Source: Arthrobacter sp. P2b (GTDB taxonomy: Bacteria > Actinomycetota > Actinomycetes > Actinomycetales > Micrococcaceae). Taken from it: a stretch of DNA of 64,000 nt. Shown one piece after another: positions 52,659-61,338 of the stretch (position 1 is the first letter of the stretch; every line of letters begins with the position of its first letter). The notes below the pieces were generated by a model. The model made no database searches. It had not been told where the DNA came from and saw nothing but the letters and a program-made list of their open reading frames with translations. The stretch is taken from assembly GCF_900168295.1 (NCBI RefSeq), contig NZ_FVZL01000017.1:29133-93132 (forward strand), given 5' to 3'. A program made the translations under genes and the position numbers.

Positions 52659-54218
52659 TTATCTTTCAATGTCCGGGCGGGTGGTCCCGCCTCGGGTGGT
52701 CGCGTGGGTGCGTGCCTGCTCGTACGTCGGTGGCAGCACCGAACCGGGTGAGCGTCCTTGGGCCTGGCCCGCAGTGCTCGTGCGGACAGCTTCGGCCGCT
52801 TCGCGGTCCACTGCCGGCGCCGGCGCGGGAGTGCTCGGCAGGGCGGCAGCAACCTGGCTCAATTGGTGCCTCACCATGTGGCTGATCTGGCGTGCTCTGC
52901 GCAGATCATTTGATGCCTTGTGCATGTCGTGGACGGCCTTGGCGACGTTGAGCAGCTGGCGCAGCATGATTGCCTGGGAGGCAGTTCCACTGCCACCCAT
53001 GGTGGCCGTCATGAGCATCAGCGAGGCTCCCCGCGCGGATGGGCCAACGCTGCGGATCGGGCGGTTCGGGTAGCGGCGGAGTTGCGCCGTCTTGGACAGT
53101 TCATCTGCTGCGGCCGCCAGGGGTCCTGGCGTTGCCTCGGTCGCCGTGGACCAGGCAGCAAACGCGCCCGCCGTTTCGCGAGCTACGTGCGCCCATGTGG
53201 CATGGTCATCCAGCGGAACGGAGCGCAGCGTTTCGCGCAGTCGAGCGACTTCGTTGCTGTAGTGCTCCCACATTTGCGGGTCCGGTTCGTGGGCTTCGCG
53301 GCCAATCGTGACCGGGCGTCCTCCGCGTGCAGCTGCCTGCCATTCCGCGACCGCAGCGGCGGCACCTTGTGGGCTGTCAGGCCACTCGGCACGGAGCTTG
53401 GGCAGCGCAAGGTCCTTAGCGAGGTGACCGCCGCCAAACCAGACCGGCCGGCCACCCTTGGGGGGACGTTCGGCCACGCTGTAGCCGACCACGACATCGT
53501 CACATCCGGACGCGTACCGCGGCCGAACCAGGGCCCCGGTACGGCGGAGGCGTCGAATGAATTCGGCCTCATCCTGGGCCGAAGTGGCGCAGGCGCGGAC
53601 CTTGCGTTCCAGGGACCGGCGTTCCGGTTCGGGTGCGCCGCGCCGTGCGGAGGCTTCGCGCTCACCCGGCCGCAGGCCACGGGTGGAATGGGTGGGTGAG
53701 AGTTCTTCCAGGCCGTACTTTTTCTCAAGCCCGCGGGCGGCTTGTTGTGCACGGGGGAAGTCCCGCCAGCTGCTCCACTTCGTGCCGTCCTCGCGGACCA
53801 TGGAGGCAGCGATGTGGATGTGGTCGTTCCCGGCTTTGCTGTGGCCGTGACGGATGGCTACCCATTGTGCCGGCGCGCGGCCGCTGGCTTCGGTGAAACC
53901 CATCTCGTCCATGAAGTCCTGCGCAATATCAGCCCACTTCTGGTCGGTGAGGTCGCCTTCCTCGGCACGCAGCGACAGTGAGCAGTGCCAGACGTGTCCG
54001 CCGGGAATCTCGACACCCAAGACACTTCGGGCGCGGTCAAGTTCCTTGGCAATGGCCTGGGCGGCGTCAGCGCTGAGTTCATCATCGTTGTGCCAAGCCA
54101 TGATCGACGGTGAGCCCGCAACCAGGTGCGGATCGGTGTGCTCGTTCGCCCTCCCGGGACCGGCAAGGTATGCAATGAGACCGCGCATGCGGGTGCCCTT
54201 GGTGATGTTGGGAATCAT
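52659..54218 (-). CDS. MobA/VirD2-type relaxase
   Basis: 519 residues. The N-terminal relaxase domain (1-190) holds the three-His metal motif HGHSKAGNDHIHI at about residues 124-136 and a candidate nucleophile Tyr17 in GLIAYLAGPGR. It nicks the plasmid at oriT and pilots the strand into the channel. The C-terminal part (about 200-519) is Ala/Arg-rich, helical, and without a recognised helicase or primase. It overlaps the MobC gene by 1 bp and is followed by the accessory gene. Probably the MOB-P class. Confidence 0.9.
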   Translation of the reverse strand: MIPNITKGTRMRGLIAYLAGPGRANEHTDPHLVAGSPSIMAWHNDDELSADAAQAIAKELDRARSVLGVEIPGGHVWHCSLSLRAEEGDLTDQKWADIAQDFMDEMGFTEASGRAPAQWVAIRHGHSKAGNDHIHIAASMVREDGTKWSSWRDFPRAQQAARGLEKKYGLEELSPTHSTRGLRPGEREASARRGAPEPERRSLERKVRACATSAQDEAEFIRRLRRTGALVRPRYASGCDDVVVGYSVAERPPKGGRPVWFGGGHLAKDLALPKLRAEWPDSPQGAAAAVAEWQAAARGGRPVTIGREAHEPDPQMWEHYSNEVARLRETLRSVPLDDHATWAHVARETAGAFAAWSTATEATPGPLAAAADELSKTAQLRRYPNRPIRSVGPSARGASLMLMTATMGGSGTASQAIMLRQLLNVAKAVHDMHKASNDLRRARQISHMVRHQLSQVAAALPSTPAPAPAVDREAAEAVRTSTAGQAQGRSPGSVLPPTYEQARTHATTRGGTTRPDIER

Positions 54219-54610
54219 CAGCGCACCATCGAATCCAGCATTGTATTGATACGGTCTGCGACAGCCCGGACACGGGTCAATACGGTGCGGGCAGCTTCCG
54301 GGAACTCGTCGGTGGCGTTCGCGTGCCGGGCCAGCTGGTTGACGTTGTTCGACAGGGCTGCAAGGTAGCGGCGGGCGGCAATGAATTCCACTGCCATCGC
54401 CCGGCGTTCAGCCAGCGACTCTGAGTTTTCCGCGTACAGGGCTGCGCTGACCAGAATCTCCGACGGGCTGCGTCCGGTCCGTTCTTCCAGGACCTTCAGC
54501 TGTGCGCGTTCGAACTCCGACATCGAGACGCGAACGTACTGGGTGGCACCGTCGATGTTGGCGCGGCGTCGACGGGAGAACCGGCGGGGAGACTTCGGCT
54601 CATCGCTCAT
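54218..54610 (-). CDS. MobC-like relaxosome protein
   Basis: 130 residues from ATG 54610; the frame runs on to 54772 without a good site. A basic N-terminus (PRRFSRRRRANI), an RHH-like segment (YVRVSMSEFERAQLKVLEERTG), and the MobC signature RRYLAALSNNVNQLARHANATDEFP. MobC binds near oriT and assists the relaxase. Its stop and the relaxase ATG share one base. The expected oriT lies upstream in 54611-55032. Confidence 0.9.
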   Translation of the reverse strand: MSDEPKSPRRFSRRRRANIDGATQYVRVSMSEFERAQLKVLEERTGRSPSEILVSAALYAENSESLAERRAMAVEFIAARRYLAALSNNVNQLARHANATDEFPEAARTVLTRVRAVADRINTMLDSMVR

Positions 54611-54978
54611 CCCCGCTCCCCTCCCCCACATGCCCAGCGCAGCGCCCCGGAATCTCCGGGTCGACACCTCAGTGTCGCCGATCGTCGTCCGCAGGCCGTG
54701 GATCGACACGCGGGTTATGGCACACAACCGTCTAGCTTGCTCCGAAAAATCACCTGCACCTGCTTTTGGCACTTTGGTGGTTTCTGTGCACTACCCTGCA
54801 GGACGCTGCGCGTCTGACTTGTTCAAAACGACTGCGTCGTTCCGTTTCGGCTGGTTGAGGCTACTGCCCGGTCCTTCCTTGGCAAGTCTCCGCAGCCGGC
54901 TTTCGCGGCATATCCTCGCTCCGCTCCGGTATTCCACGGTCCGGCCGCTCCAACTGGCCAATTCCTTCACCGGCCAAG

Positions 54979-54998
54979 TTTCGGCAAGCGTGCCGAAA
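54979..54998. repeat. Inverted repeat within the probable oriT region
   Basis: TTTCGGCA-AGCG-TGCCGAAA is a perfect 8-bp stem with a 4-nt loop. It lies in the 54611-55032 gap between mobC and a rightward HTH gene, where an oriT is expected. The nick site cannot be placed. Confidence 0.45.
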
Positions 54999-55032
54999 GG
55001 AACGCGGCATAGGGCAAGCGAAAGGTACAGTT

Positions 55033-55287
55033 TTGGCTCTCATCTCACCTACCAAAGTGGCCAGGCAATACGGCGTCTCGTCGACGCAGCTGAGACAGTG
55101 GCGGCGGCGGGGTATCGGCCCCGAATACTTCCAGTTCACGGCACGGACGGTCAGCTACTCTGACGACTATCTGCGGGATTGGTTCAGCGATCCCAGTAAC
55201 GCCGGCATTCTGGCCGACGATCTTCCAGGCTCGTCGGAAATACCATACGCCGAGGGGCGCGTCAGGCACCGGACAGCATCGGCGTAA
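55033..55287 (+). CDS. Small MerR/excisionase-like HTH protein
   Basis: 84 residues from TTG 55033 (GAAAGG upstream). SPTKVARQYGVSSTQLRQWRRRGIGPEYFQFTARTVSYSDDYLRDWF is an HTH_17/AlpA-type DNA-binding domain, related in type to the protein at 4609. Located opposite the mobilisation genes, it could regulate them or bind oriT. The last 25 residues are not part of the domain. Confidence 0.75.
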   Translation: MALISPTKVARQYGVSSTQLRQWRRRGIGPEYFQFTARTVSYSDDYLRDWFSDPSNAGILADDLPGSSEIPYAEGRVRHRTASA

Positions 55288-55303
55288 TCGTTAGTCTGGA
55301 TCC

Positions 55304-55612
55304 ATGGCTACCCTCGACATTGAACAGACACGCAACCAAGCCCGCGCACTGCTGGACTCCCGCATCGAATCCGTCACCGCCTTGGTGAAAAGCCGCCAGC
55401 GCATCAACGATCTGCGTGACCAGCTTGTTGCGGCCGAACGCGACGACAAGCGCGCCTACGTCCAAGCCACACGCGACGGATGGAGCTCCGACGAACTCAA
55501 GAAACTCGGCCTCGAACCATCCGCCGTAAAGCGCCGGCGGACAACAAGGCGCTCCACAGGATCAGAGCAGGAAAGCGACCAGGACGCCGGCACATCCTCC
55601 AGCGAACAGTGA
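55304..55612 (+). CDS. Small helical protein of unknown function
   Basis: 102 residues, 16 bp after the HTH gene and before a clear terminator. A helical first half (MATLDIEQTRNQARALLDSRIESVTALVKSRQRINDLRDQLVAAERDDKRAYVQA) and a Ser/Glu/Arg-rich tail. The segment GWSSDELKKLGLEPS resembles a small DNA-binding turn. No family assigned; the operon with the HTH gene suggests a DNA-related role. Confidence 0.65.
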   Translation: MATLDIEQTRNQARALLDSRIESVTALVKSRQRINDLRDQLVAAERDDKRAYVQATRDGWSSDELKKLGLEPSAVKRRRTTRRSTGSEQESDQDAGTSSSEQ

Positions 55613-55677
55613 CACCAGTACCCACGCCCCGGGCGAGACAACAGCGGCAGCGTGACACCTGAAAAGCCGTTGGACAC

Positions 55678-55709
55678 AAAAAAGGACCGGAACATTCCGG
55701 TCCTTTTTT
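55678..55709. terminator. Bidirectional intrinsic terminator
   Basis: GGACCGGAA (55684-55692) and TTCCGGTCC (55695-55703) with an A-run before and TTTTTT after. A textbook rho-independent terminator for the 55033-55612 operon, able to act in both directions. Confidence 0.92.
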
Positions 55710-55879
55710 GTCCTTCGGCAAAAGGAAATCTTTGATCCACTCTAACTCACCCATGAAATGTATGCCTGACTACCAATCGCCGCGTAGTTTCTCCGGCACA
55801 AAGATGCTGCCAGCAGCACGTTGACTTCGACCCCTGGTACGCGCGGCACCTAGTGAGGAGGTGCCCGGGTGCGCGGATT

Positions 55880-55934
55880 GGCGGTCCGCCGCAGGTGAGT
55901 GGCTCCTGTGATTCGCCCCTGGCGGCGGACCGCC
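55880..55934. repeat. Paired 11-bp palindromes downstream of parB (candidate parS)
   Basis: GGCGGTCCGCC at 55880-55890 and its reverse form GGCGGACCGCC at 55924-55934, 44 bp apart, within a 13-bp inverted repeat. The same pair occurs upstream of parB at 57885-57938. The surrounding 55710-56016 holds no convincing gene. Confidence 0.5.
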
Positions 55935-56016
55935 CGACTTTTGGGAGGTTCCGTGCCCGCTCGCGGTGATCGGCAGCTGCCTTGCCGGGCGGTGGGTTCC
56001 GCCCGGCAAGGGGTTC

Positions 56017-57372
56017 TTATGCCGCTTCGGTTTCTCCCTCGGCGAGTGCGCCGCTGTCGATGATCAGCTGTTCAACAGTGGATGCCTTGTACCCCCAAAG
56101 GACCAGTTGGTTTAGGTAGTCCCTGTGGGTCTGGGAGGGGGAACGCCAAGAGTCCTTCGCGATGGTCTTTTCGTACCCTGCGCAGATCAGCGCGATCAGG
56201 GAAAACTCTGGCCGGGCCGTGGATTTTGCCACGTGCGTCCGGAGCGGGTTCCAGCCCCAAGTCTTGGCCTCGTCAACCTTTGCCCCGACCATGCCAGCGG
56301 CCACCTCGCCGTCGTAGCCGCTGGCCGTTTCGGGGTGGTGTGTGATCGCGTGGACGGTGAAGTACTGCCAGCCCTTGGGTGCCTGCTTCCTGGCCAACAG
56401 GCCGGTCACGAATCCACGGCGGACCACCTGCGCCGACAGCATCGCCTTGTTGTTCTCAATCAGGGTTTTGCGCTCGGCCTTTTGCTCCTCGGTCATGGGG
56501 CCTTTCTGCGCTGTGCGGCCGCCGTCGTAGCGTTCGTACTTCGGGGCGAAGCCCGTCTCCTTCCACCCAGCGATCACGGAGTGGGTCCGGTGCTGGCCCC
56601 GGTAGTCCGTGGTGATCAGGACGGCGTTGGCGTCATCCTCGGTGGCCGGTTCCCCGTTCTCCCGTTTGGCAGCGGTGACGTAGAGGTTGTCGTCGTCGGC
56701 GTAGTGTCCGGCGTCCTCCACCATGGTCTTGCCCTGGGCTTCCAGCTCGGCGATCAGCGCGGCGAGGGCGGCGGCGCTTTCGCGCCGGTCGCGCAGCCTC
56801 TGCGCGACGTGCAGGAGCTGGTCGGGTTCGTCCATGATGACCGACTCGAGCTCCTCCGTGGCCTCTTCATCTGACTCAAACTCAGCCATGATCAGTGCCT
56901 CCTCGATGCTCCATCCTTTGTCCAGGGCGCCGGCTCCCGCGTCTGAGGACTTGGCCTTCAATGCGGACTCCACTGTCGTCTTGGTGCGCCCGGTCTTCTT
57001 CGCGATCGCGGCCGCCGAGACACCGATCAGGGACAGCTGGTGGTAGGCGTCCGCTTCGTCCGCTTCGGTCAGTTCGGCGCGCTGGATGTTCTCCACCACC
57101 TGCGTCACAATGCGCTCTGCCTCTTCCGGGGAATCGATGATCATCACCGGGATCAGCGGCCGTTCGGCCTGCACGGCCGCGCGTGTGCGGCGCTGGCCCA
57201 TCAGCACGTGCACGGTGCCGTCGTCCTTCCGGTGTGCGATCACCGGTTCCATCACGCCATGTTCCTTGATGCTGGCGATGAAATCAGCAGTCAGGGCTGC
57301 GTCCTTGCGGACGTTGACATCGACGGTCAGCGTGGCCGGGTCGAGCATCTCAAGCGTGGGTACTGCGTTCAT
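56017..57372 (-). CDS. ParB-family partition protein
   Basis: 451 residues from ATG 57372 behind AAGGAG; the frame runs into the repeated leader to 57519. ParB/Srx nuclease-like N-terminal domain (LDPATLTVDVNVRKD, IKEHGVMEPVIAHRKDDGTVHVLMGQRRTRAAVQA), then the HTH region (ADAYHQLSLIGVSAAAIAKKTGRTKTTVESALKA) and a long C-terminal part of unknown fold. It probably binds parS and partners a ParA. No canonical parA is adjacent; the ParA-like gene at 1508 is across the window. Flanked by paired palindromes. Confidence 0.9.
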   Translation of the reverse strand: MNAVPTLEMLDPATLTVDVNVRKDAALTADFIASIKEHGVMEPVIAHRKDDGTVHVLMGQRRTRAAVQAERPLIPVMIIDSPEEAERIVTQVVENIQRAELTEADEADAYHQLSLIGVSAAAIAKKTGRTKTTVESALKAKSSDAGAGALDKGWSIEEALIMAEFESDEEATEELESVIMDEPDQLLHVAQRLRDRRESAAALAALIAELEAQGKTMVEDAGHYADDDNLYVTAAKRENGEPATEDDANAVLITTDYRGQHRTHSVIAGWKETGFAPKYERYDGGRTAQKGPMTEEQKAERKTLIENNKAMLSAQVVRRGFVTGLLARKQAPKGWQYFTVHAITHHPETASGYDGEVAAGMVGAKVDEAKTWGWNPLRTHVAKSTARPEFSLIALICAGYEKTIAKDSWRSPSQTHRDYLNQLVLWGYKASTVEQLIIDSGALAEGETEAA

Positions 57373-57768
57373 GTGGTGTTGCTCCTTTTTTGCCGAAAGG
57401 GTTGGTGGGTGGGGCGGCTCAGGTGACCGGCCAGCGTCCCCTCTCCCCCGTTGATTTTTGGCTGCTGGCGAAGCTTGCGGAGCTGTGGCCGACGGAGGCC
57501 TGTCTACCCGTGAGGGCAAGGGGCGGGAAATTCCCGGAGGAAATCAGCGACGAAGGAGCGCCGCAGGGACATTTCCCGCACCGCAGGCCCCGGAGGAACG
57601 GAGGGGCTAGACCGGCCGGAGCGGACACGTACAATCCGTCAGGACAGCAGCCAAAAAGCGTCGCAGACAACACAGGACCAGGGACGGCGGAGCCCTGCGG
57701 AGCCGGCACTGGACCCCACAGCCGGCCGCGCCAGCGGACGCCCTTCAACTGGTTGGAGCGCAGCGGAA
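57373..57768 (-). other. Repeated leader, copy A (before parB)
   Basis: About 395 bp, closely similar to copy B and copy D. Shared blocks, read toward the gene, are: a GC-rich far block (57718-57768), TTTTTGGCTGCTG (near 57645), a block near 57534, and the 110-bp proximal block ending in AAAAAAGGAGCAACACC just before the ATG. TTTTTGGCTGCTG can pair with CAGCAGCCAAAAA near 57455. No gene is likely inside. Confidence 0.6.
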
Positions 57769-57884
57769 ACCAGGGCGAGCCCTACGAGCCTGCCTTCCAC
57801 CCCCGGCCACGGACAACCAACGACACCACCAGCCCCTGGCTTGCCGCCGTCGGCCGCCGCCCGGCACCTGGCTGCTGCGGGATG

Positions 57885-57938
57885 GGCGGTCCGCCGCCGG
57901 CGACCACCAGCGCAAGCCGGCCACGACGGCGGACCGCC
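57885..57938. repeat. Paired 11-bp palindromes upstream of parB (candidate parS)
   Basis: GGCGGTCCGCC at 57885-57895 and GGCGGACCGCC at 57928-57938, 43 bp apart, matching the pair at 55880-55934. It lies between the parB leader and the DprA-like gene end. Confidence 0.5.
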
Positions 57939-57977
57939 CGCGGGTAACCGGCCCCGAAAGACCGGCCACCAGTGGGT

Positions 57978-58886
57978 TTAGCTGGCGAGCAGTTCGCTCA
58001 ATTCAGCCGCGTCAGTCACCAGTGCCGCGCCGCCGTCTTTCAGGAGACGGTGGCAACCTGCGGAGTTGGCGCTGTGGACGCTGCCAGGGACTGCGGCGAC
58101 GTGACGGGCGATGGTTTCGGCGTGGTGGGCGGTGTTCAGGGCACCGGAGCGCCAACGTGCTTCCACGACGCAGGTGACACCGGCAAGGGCTGCAATGATG
58201 CGGTTTCTGTACAAAAACCTTGCCCGGGTAGGGGCGGCTCCCGGGGGCAGCTCGGACAGCGTCAGCCCACTGCCTCGGATTGCGGCCGCGAGATCCGCGT
58301 TACCGGACGGGTAGTCGCGGTCCAGGCCGCCAGCCAGGACGGCGATGGTGGCCGGGCCGTTGCCGGTGCTTCCGGCCAGTGCCGCGCGGTGGGCGTGGGC
58401 GTCGATGCCGTAGGCGAGTCCGGCAATGACGCAGATTCCGCGCTGGGCCAGGCTGTAGGCGATGTCGCCGGTCACGGCCGCGCCGTAGCTCGTGCAGTCC
58501 CGTGAGCCGGCCAGTGCCGCACAGTTGGACGGGTCAGGGATCCCGTTCCCGATGTTGCCCCGGTACCACAGGCCCAGCGGCGCGTCCGGGAGGTCGTCCA
58601 GGCCGGTCGGCCAGTGCTCATCACCGGGAATCAGGAAACCGCCGCCCAGGCGCTCGATGGTGGCCAGGTCCTTCTCCGGGTCCAGCTCCGGTACGCGGGG
58701 CGCCCAGCGCTTCGACGCCTCTGCCAATTCCTCGGCCGTCACGTCTGGCAGGGTGTGGGCAGGTTGGGCGCCGGTGGCGAGCCGCAGCGCGGCGTACGCG
58801 CCGAGCCTGCCCACGAGGGTCCGCCCAACCGCGTCCTTTGGCTCGAACAGGCGGGTCAGGGCTGCGCGTGCAATGCGGTCGTTCAT
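57978..58886 (-). CDS. dprA: DprA/Smf-family DNA-processing protein
   Basis: 302 residues. DprA Rossmann-like core: LAGSRDCTSYGAAVTGDIAYSLAQRGICVIAGLAYGIDAHAHRAAL, TIAVLAGGLDRDYP, LSELPPGAAPTRARFLYRNRIIAALAGVTCVVEA, SGALNTAHHAET and AAVPGSVHSANSAGCHRLL. DprA binds single-stranded DNA and loads RecA in natural transformation; plasmid copies may protect or process incoming transferred strands. The N-terminal 90 residues are a divergent helical part. It is preceded by copy B of the repeated leader. Confidence 0.93.
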   Translation of the reverse strand: MNDRIARAALTRLFEPKDAVGRTLVGRLGAYAALRLATGAQPAHTLPDVTAEELAEASKRWAPRVPELDPEKDLATIERLGGGFLIPGDEHWPTGLDDLPDAPLGLWYRGNIGNGIPDPSNCAALAGSRDCTSYGAAVTGDIAYSLAQRGICVIAGLAYGIDAHAHRAALAGSTGNGPATIAVLAGGLDRDYPSGNADLAAAIRGSGLTLSELPPGAAPTRARFLYRNRIIAALAGVTCVVEARWRSGALNTAHHAETIARHVAAVPGSVHSANSAGCHRLLKDGGAALVTDAAELSELLAS

Positions 58887-59275
58887 GGTGTTGCTCCTTT
58901 TTTGCCGAAAGGGTGGTGGGTGGGCCGCTCAGGTGACCGACCAGCGTCCCCTCTCCCCCCGTTGTTTTTGGCTGCTGGCGAAGCTTGCGGAGCTGTGCCC
59001 GTGCAGGCCCGTCTACCCGTAAGGGCAAGACCCGGAAAATCTTCGGAGGAAATAAGCGACGAAGGAGCGCCGGAGAAGACTTTTCCGGGGCGCAGGCCCC
59101 GACGAAGGAGGGGCTAGAGGGGCCGGAACGGGCATGTACAATCCGTCAGGACAGCAGCCAAAAACGTCGTAGACACACCAGGTTCAGGGGGTCCGGAGCT
59201 CTGCGACGGCATGCCCTGGACCCAGCAGCCGGCCGCGCCAGCGGACGCCCATCAACTGGTTGAAGCGCAGCGGAA
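58887..59275 (-). other. Repeated leader, copy B (before dprA)
   Basis: About 390 bp, the best-preserved complete copy. It holds GTTTTTGGCTGCTG near 59150-59165 and its complement CAGCAGCCAAAAAC near 58968-58981 (14 bp perfect), and the far block with a potential 22-residue reading frame beginning MGVRWRGRL. The remaining stretch to 59591 shows no convincing gene. Confidence 0.6.
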
Positions 59276-59591
59276 ACGGTAATACTGGAAACGGACTTGA
59301 ACCGGTGTGCCTCAAGCGGAAACCGACGTGCCTGCGAGTATGTCCTTCTCTGGATTCGTCCACCGGTTCAAGGTTCGCCGGGATGTTGCCGGGCCTTGAA
59401 ATCGTGAGAGAGGCCCCGGCCTCGGTAGGCGGCTTGTCCGGTATCGCGGTCGATGGGTCCGTCCGACGCTGTGGCCACCAGTGACTTCGCACGGCCAGCC
59501 CTAAATCCGGCTTGAATCTAGTTATCGTCGGAGTCGCGGGGCTTAGACGTCGTTCTGGAAGGTCTTCTTAGCGCGCATCTCAACGAGGAGG

Positions 59592-60809
59592 TTAGCCAGG
59601 TGGGAAGAGGGAATTTGCAAGGTTAGGGTCCGCCGGTTTCGGCGCCCTCGGGTTTTTTGGGGCTTCTGGTTTTTTGGTCCCATCCTGGGTCTTGGGCGGA
59701 AATTCCAGGTCCCGGATCCACTGCATCATCAATTTCGCTGTTTCGGTCTTGTCTACGGAGTTCGGAAGGTGGTCCAACATGCGCTCAACTGCCAGTATCC
59801 GGCCGGTCAGTGAGGGTTCAAGGTAGTAGTGGTTGAGCTGGTTGGCTGCGTGATCATGTCCCCGGAAGAAGACGGCGCCAAGGAACGCGCTGAGCAGAGA
59901 GCCCAACGCGGTAAGCCCGCCGGCGATGAACCTCTCTTCCGGGTTGTCAGCGAACTGAAGGGCGACGGCGGATCCAATAATCAGGATGAGGAAAGCGGCG
60001 ACGGCCGCGCTCCACGTCAGGATGAACGCTGTTCGCTGCTGGCTCTTGGTAATCTCCTGATATTCATCGAGCTGTTTCCTGTTCAGCTCGAACATCCGCG
60101 CAAGCTGGGTCCTGGTGCTTTGACCGGCCTGCATTGCCATGCGCAACTCGTCAAGGGCTGCATCAACGCTGTATCGCGCTGCAGCTCGTCTGCGTGCACT
60201 GAACGCGCGGCGTGCGGCCCAATATGGGACGGTGCACCATCCCAGAACAACCGCTCCCGCCCCCGCCAACGCCCATCCCCAGGCATTCGCGTTCGGCCAC
60301 CATCCGACGTCAACGAAGGATGCAATCAACGCGCCGGCTACGATGAGGGCCAGCCCCACACCCACCCAGGAGTAAATGCCGAACTTCTTTTTGCTCCCGA
60401 GCGGCTTTCGAAAGAAGCGCCGACCTATGTACCAGGAACGCTCGGGGCTCGAAGCCCATTGGTCGATCAGGCCTGGGGTCAGCCCTGCCTGCTGAAGCAG
60501 GTAATTCAGCTGCCCTGCCGACCATGGCTCGTTCTCCATCGACGGCCACTTGGCGGCTTCTTCGGCCCGGCGCTGCCGCATCATCTGCGCCAAAGCCGCC
60601 GCCCGGCTTCGGTTAAAAGCCGCTCTGCTCTCGGCTCTGCTTCGGGCTACAGCCAGTTCAGCCTGGCGCAGGAATTCATCCTGCCGCCGCACCTGACGCC
60701 GGCGCTGACGTAACAACCACGCCGACGCCGCTCTGCTTTGGGCTGCAGTTGCCTGGACTCCAGGATCAGCAGCCGGACGAGAACCCCTGCTAGCGCTTGA
60801 GCCGCTCAC
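59592..60809 (-). CDS. Membrane protein with central double-helix pair and coiled coil
   Basis: 405 residues from GTG 60809 (AAGGGGAT upstream); the frame extends to 60962 through leader copy C. Arg/Ala-rich helical N-terminus, a central helix pair (about 160-210, YSWVGVGLALIVAGALIASF and WGWALAGAGAVVLGWC), and a second pair (about 270-325, RTAFILTWSAAVAAFLILIIGSAVAL, FIAGGLTALGSLLSAFLGAVFF), then HDHAANQLNHYYLEPSLTGRI. The second pair and its tail recall the TRADD-N-associated two-helix membrane domain seen in putative defence proteins; that match is tentative. Pro/Lys-rich C-terminus. Confidence 0.7.
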   Translation of the reverse strand: MSGSSASRGSRPAADPGVQATAAQSRAASAWLLRQRRRQVRRQDEFLRQAELAVARSRAESRAAFNRSRAAALAQMMRQRRAEEAAKWPSMENEPWSAGQLNYLLQQAGLTPGLIDQWASSPERSWYIGRRFFRKPLGSKKKFGIYSWVGVGLALIVAGALIASFVDVGWWPNANAWGWALAGAGAVVLGWCTVPYWAARRAFSARRRAAARYSVDAALDELRMAMQAGQSTRTQLARMFELNRKQLDEYQEITKSQQRTAFILTWSAAVAAFLILIIGSAVALQFADNPEERFIAGGLTALGSLLSAFLGAVFFRGHDHAANQLNHYYLEPSLTGRILAVERMLDHLPNSVDKTETAKLMMQWIRDLEFPPKTQDGTKKPEAPKNPRAPKPADPNLANSLFPPG

Positions 60810-60861
60810 CGGATCATCCCCTTTTTCGAGCCATTGAATTCCCGAAGCAAAACTCTTGTCA

Positions 60862-61020
60862 AGACCGGCCGGAGCGGACACGAAGATTCCGTGGGACAGC
60901 AACAAAAAACGCTTGTAAAGAACCAGGTGATGACGGGCAGGAGCTCTGCGACGGACCGGCAACGCCCTACAGCCGGCCGCGCCAGCGGACGCCCATCAAC
61001 TGGTTGAAGCGCAGCGCAAA
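60862..61020 (-). other. Repeated leader, shortened copy C (before the 60809 gene)
   Basis: Keeps the far block (CAGCCGGCCGCGCCAGCGGA, with the MGVRWRGRL frame ending directly in a stop) and part of the middle block, but lacks the proximal 110-bp block and the pairing arm. A diverged relative of copies A, B and D. Confidence 0.5.
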
Positions 61021-61338
61021 CGAGGCTTTGCGGGCGTAAAGTGAGAGTGTCCTCCGTCACCGGCCGTTCCCCCCAGTTGGCCGGTGACGGTAGGGCCTGA
61101 AGCTCCCACGTAGGCCACTCCATGTGGCCGTCCCAGCACACTGGATGGCGTCCTTTCCAGCCGGAATGGGACTTGCTGATGCCTTTGTCATATCGGGCGG
61201 GGCTTACGCTCCTTGGGGCAAGGTGTACGTCGTCAGCGCAATGTCATTGGCGGCACTGCTCGCTATCGGCATCCGTGGGAACCGCGCCCCCAACGCCTCA
61301 CCGGCCTGACTCACGCTTGGCGGAAGTTGATCAATTGC

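Noticed and set aside
55770..56009. 79-residue minus-strand frame downstream of parB
   Set aside because: It covers the paired palindromes and has an unlikely composition; better seen as non-coding.
57419..57748. 109-residue minus-strand frame inside leader copy A
   Set aside because: The frame is not preserved in copies B and C, while the DNA is; it is a by-product of GC-rich leader sequence.
61124..61309. 61-residue plus-strand frame with one hydrophobic segment
   Set aside because: No clear ribosome site for the first start and no supporting context; kept only as a weak possibility.
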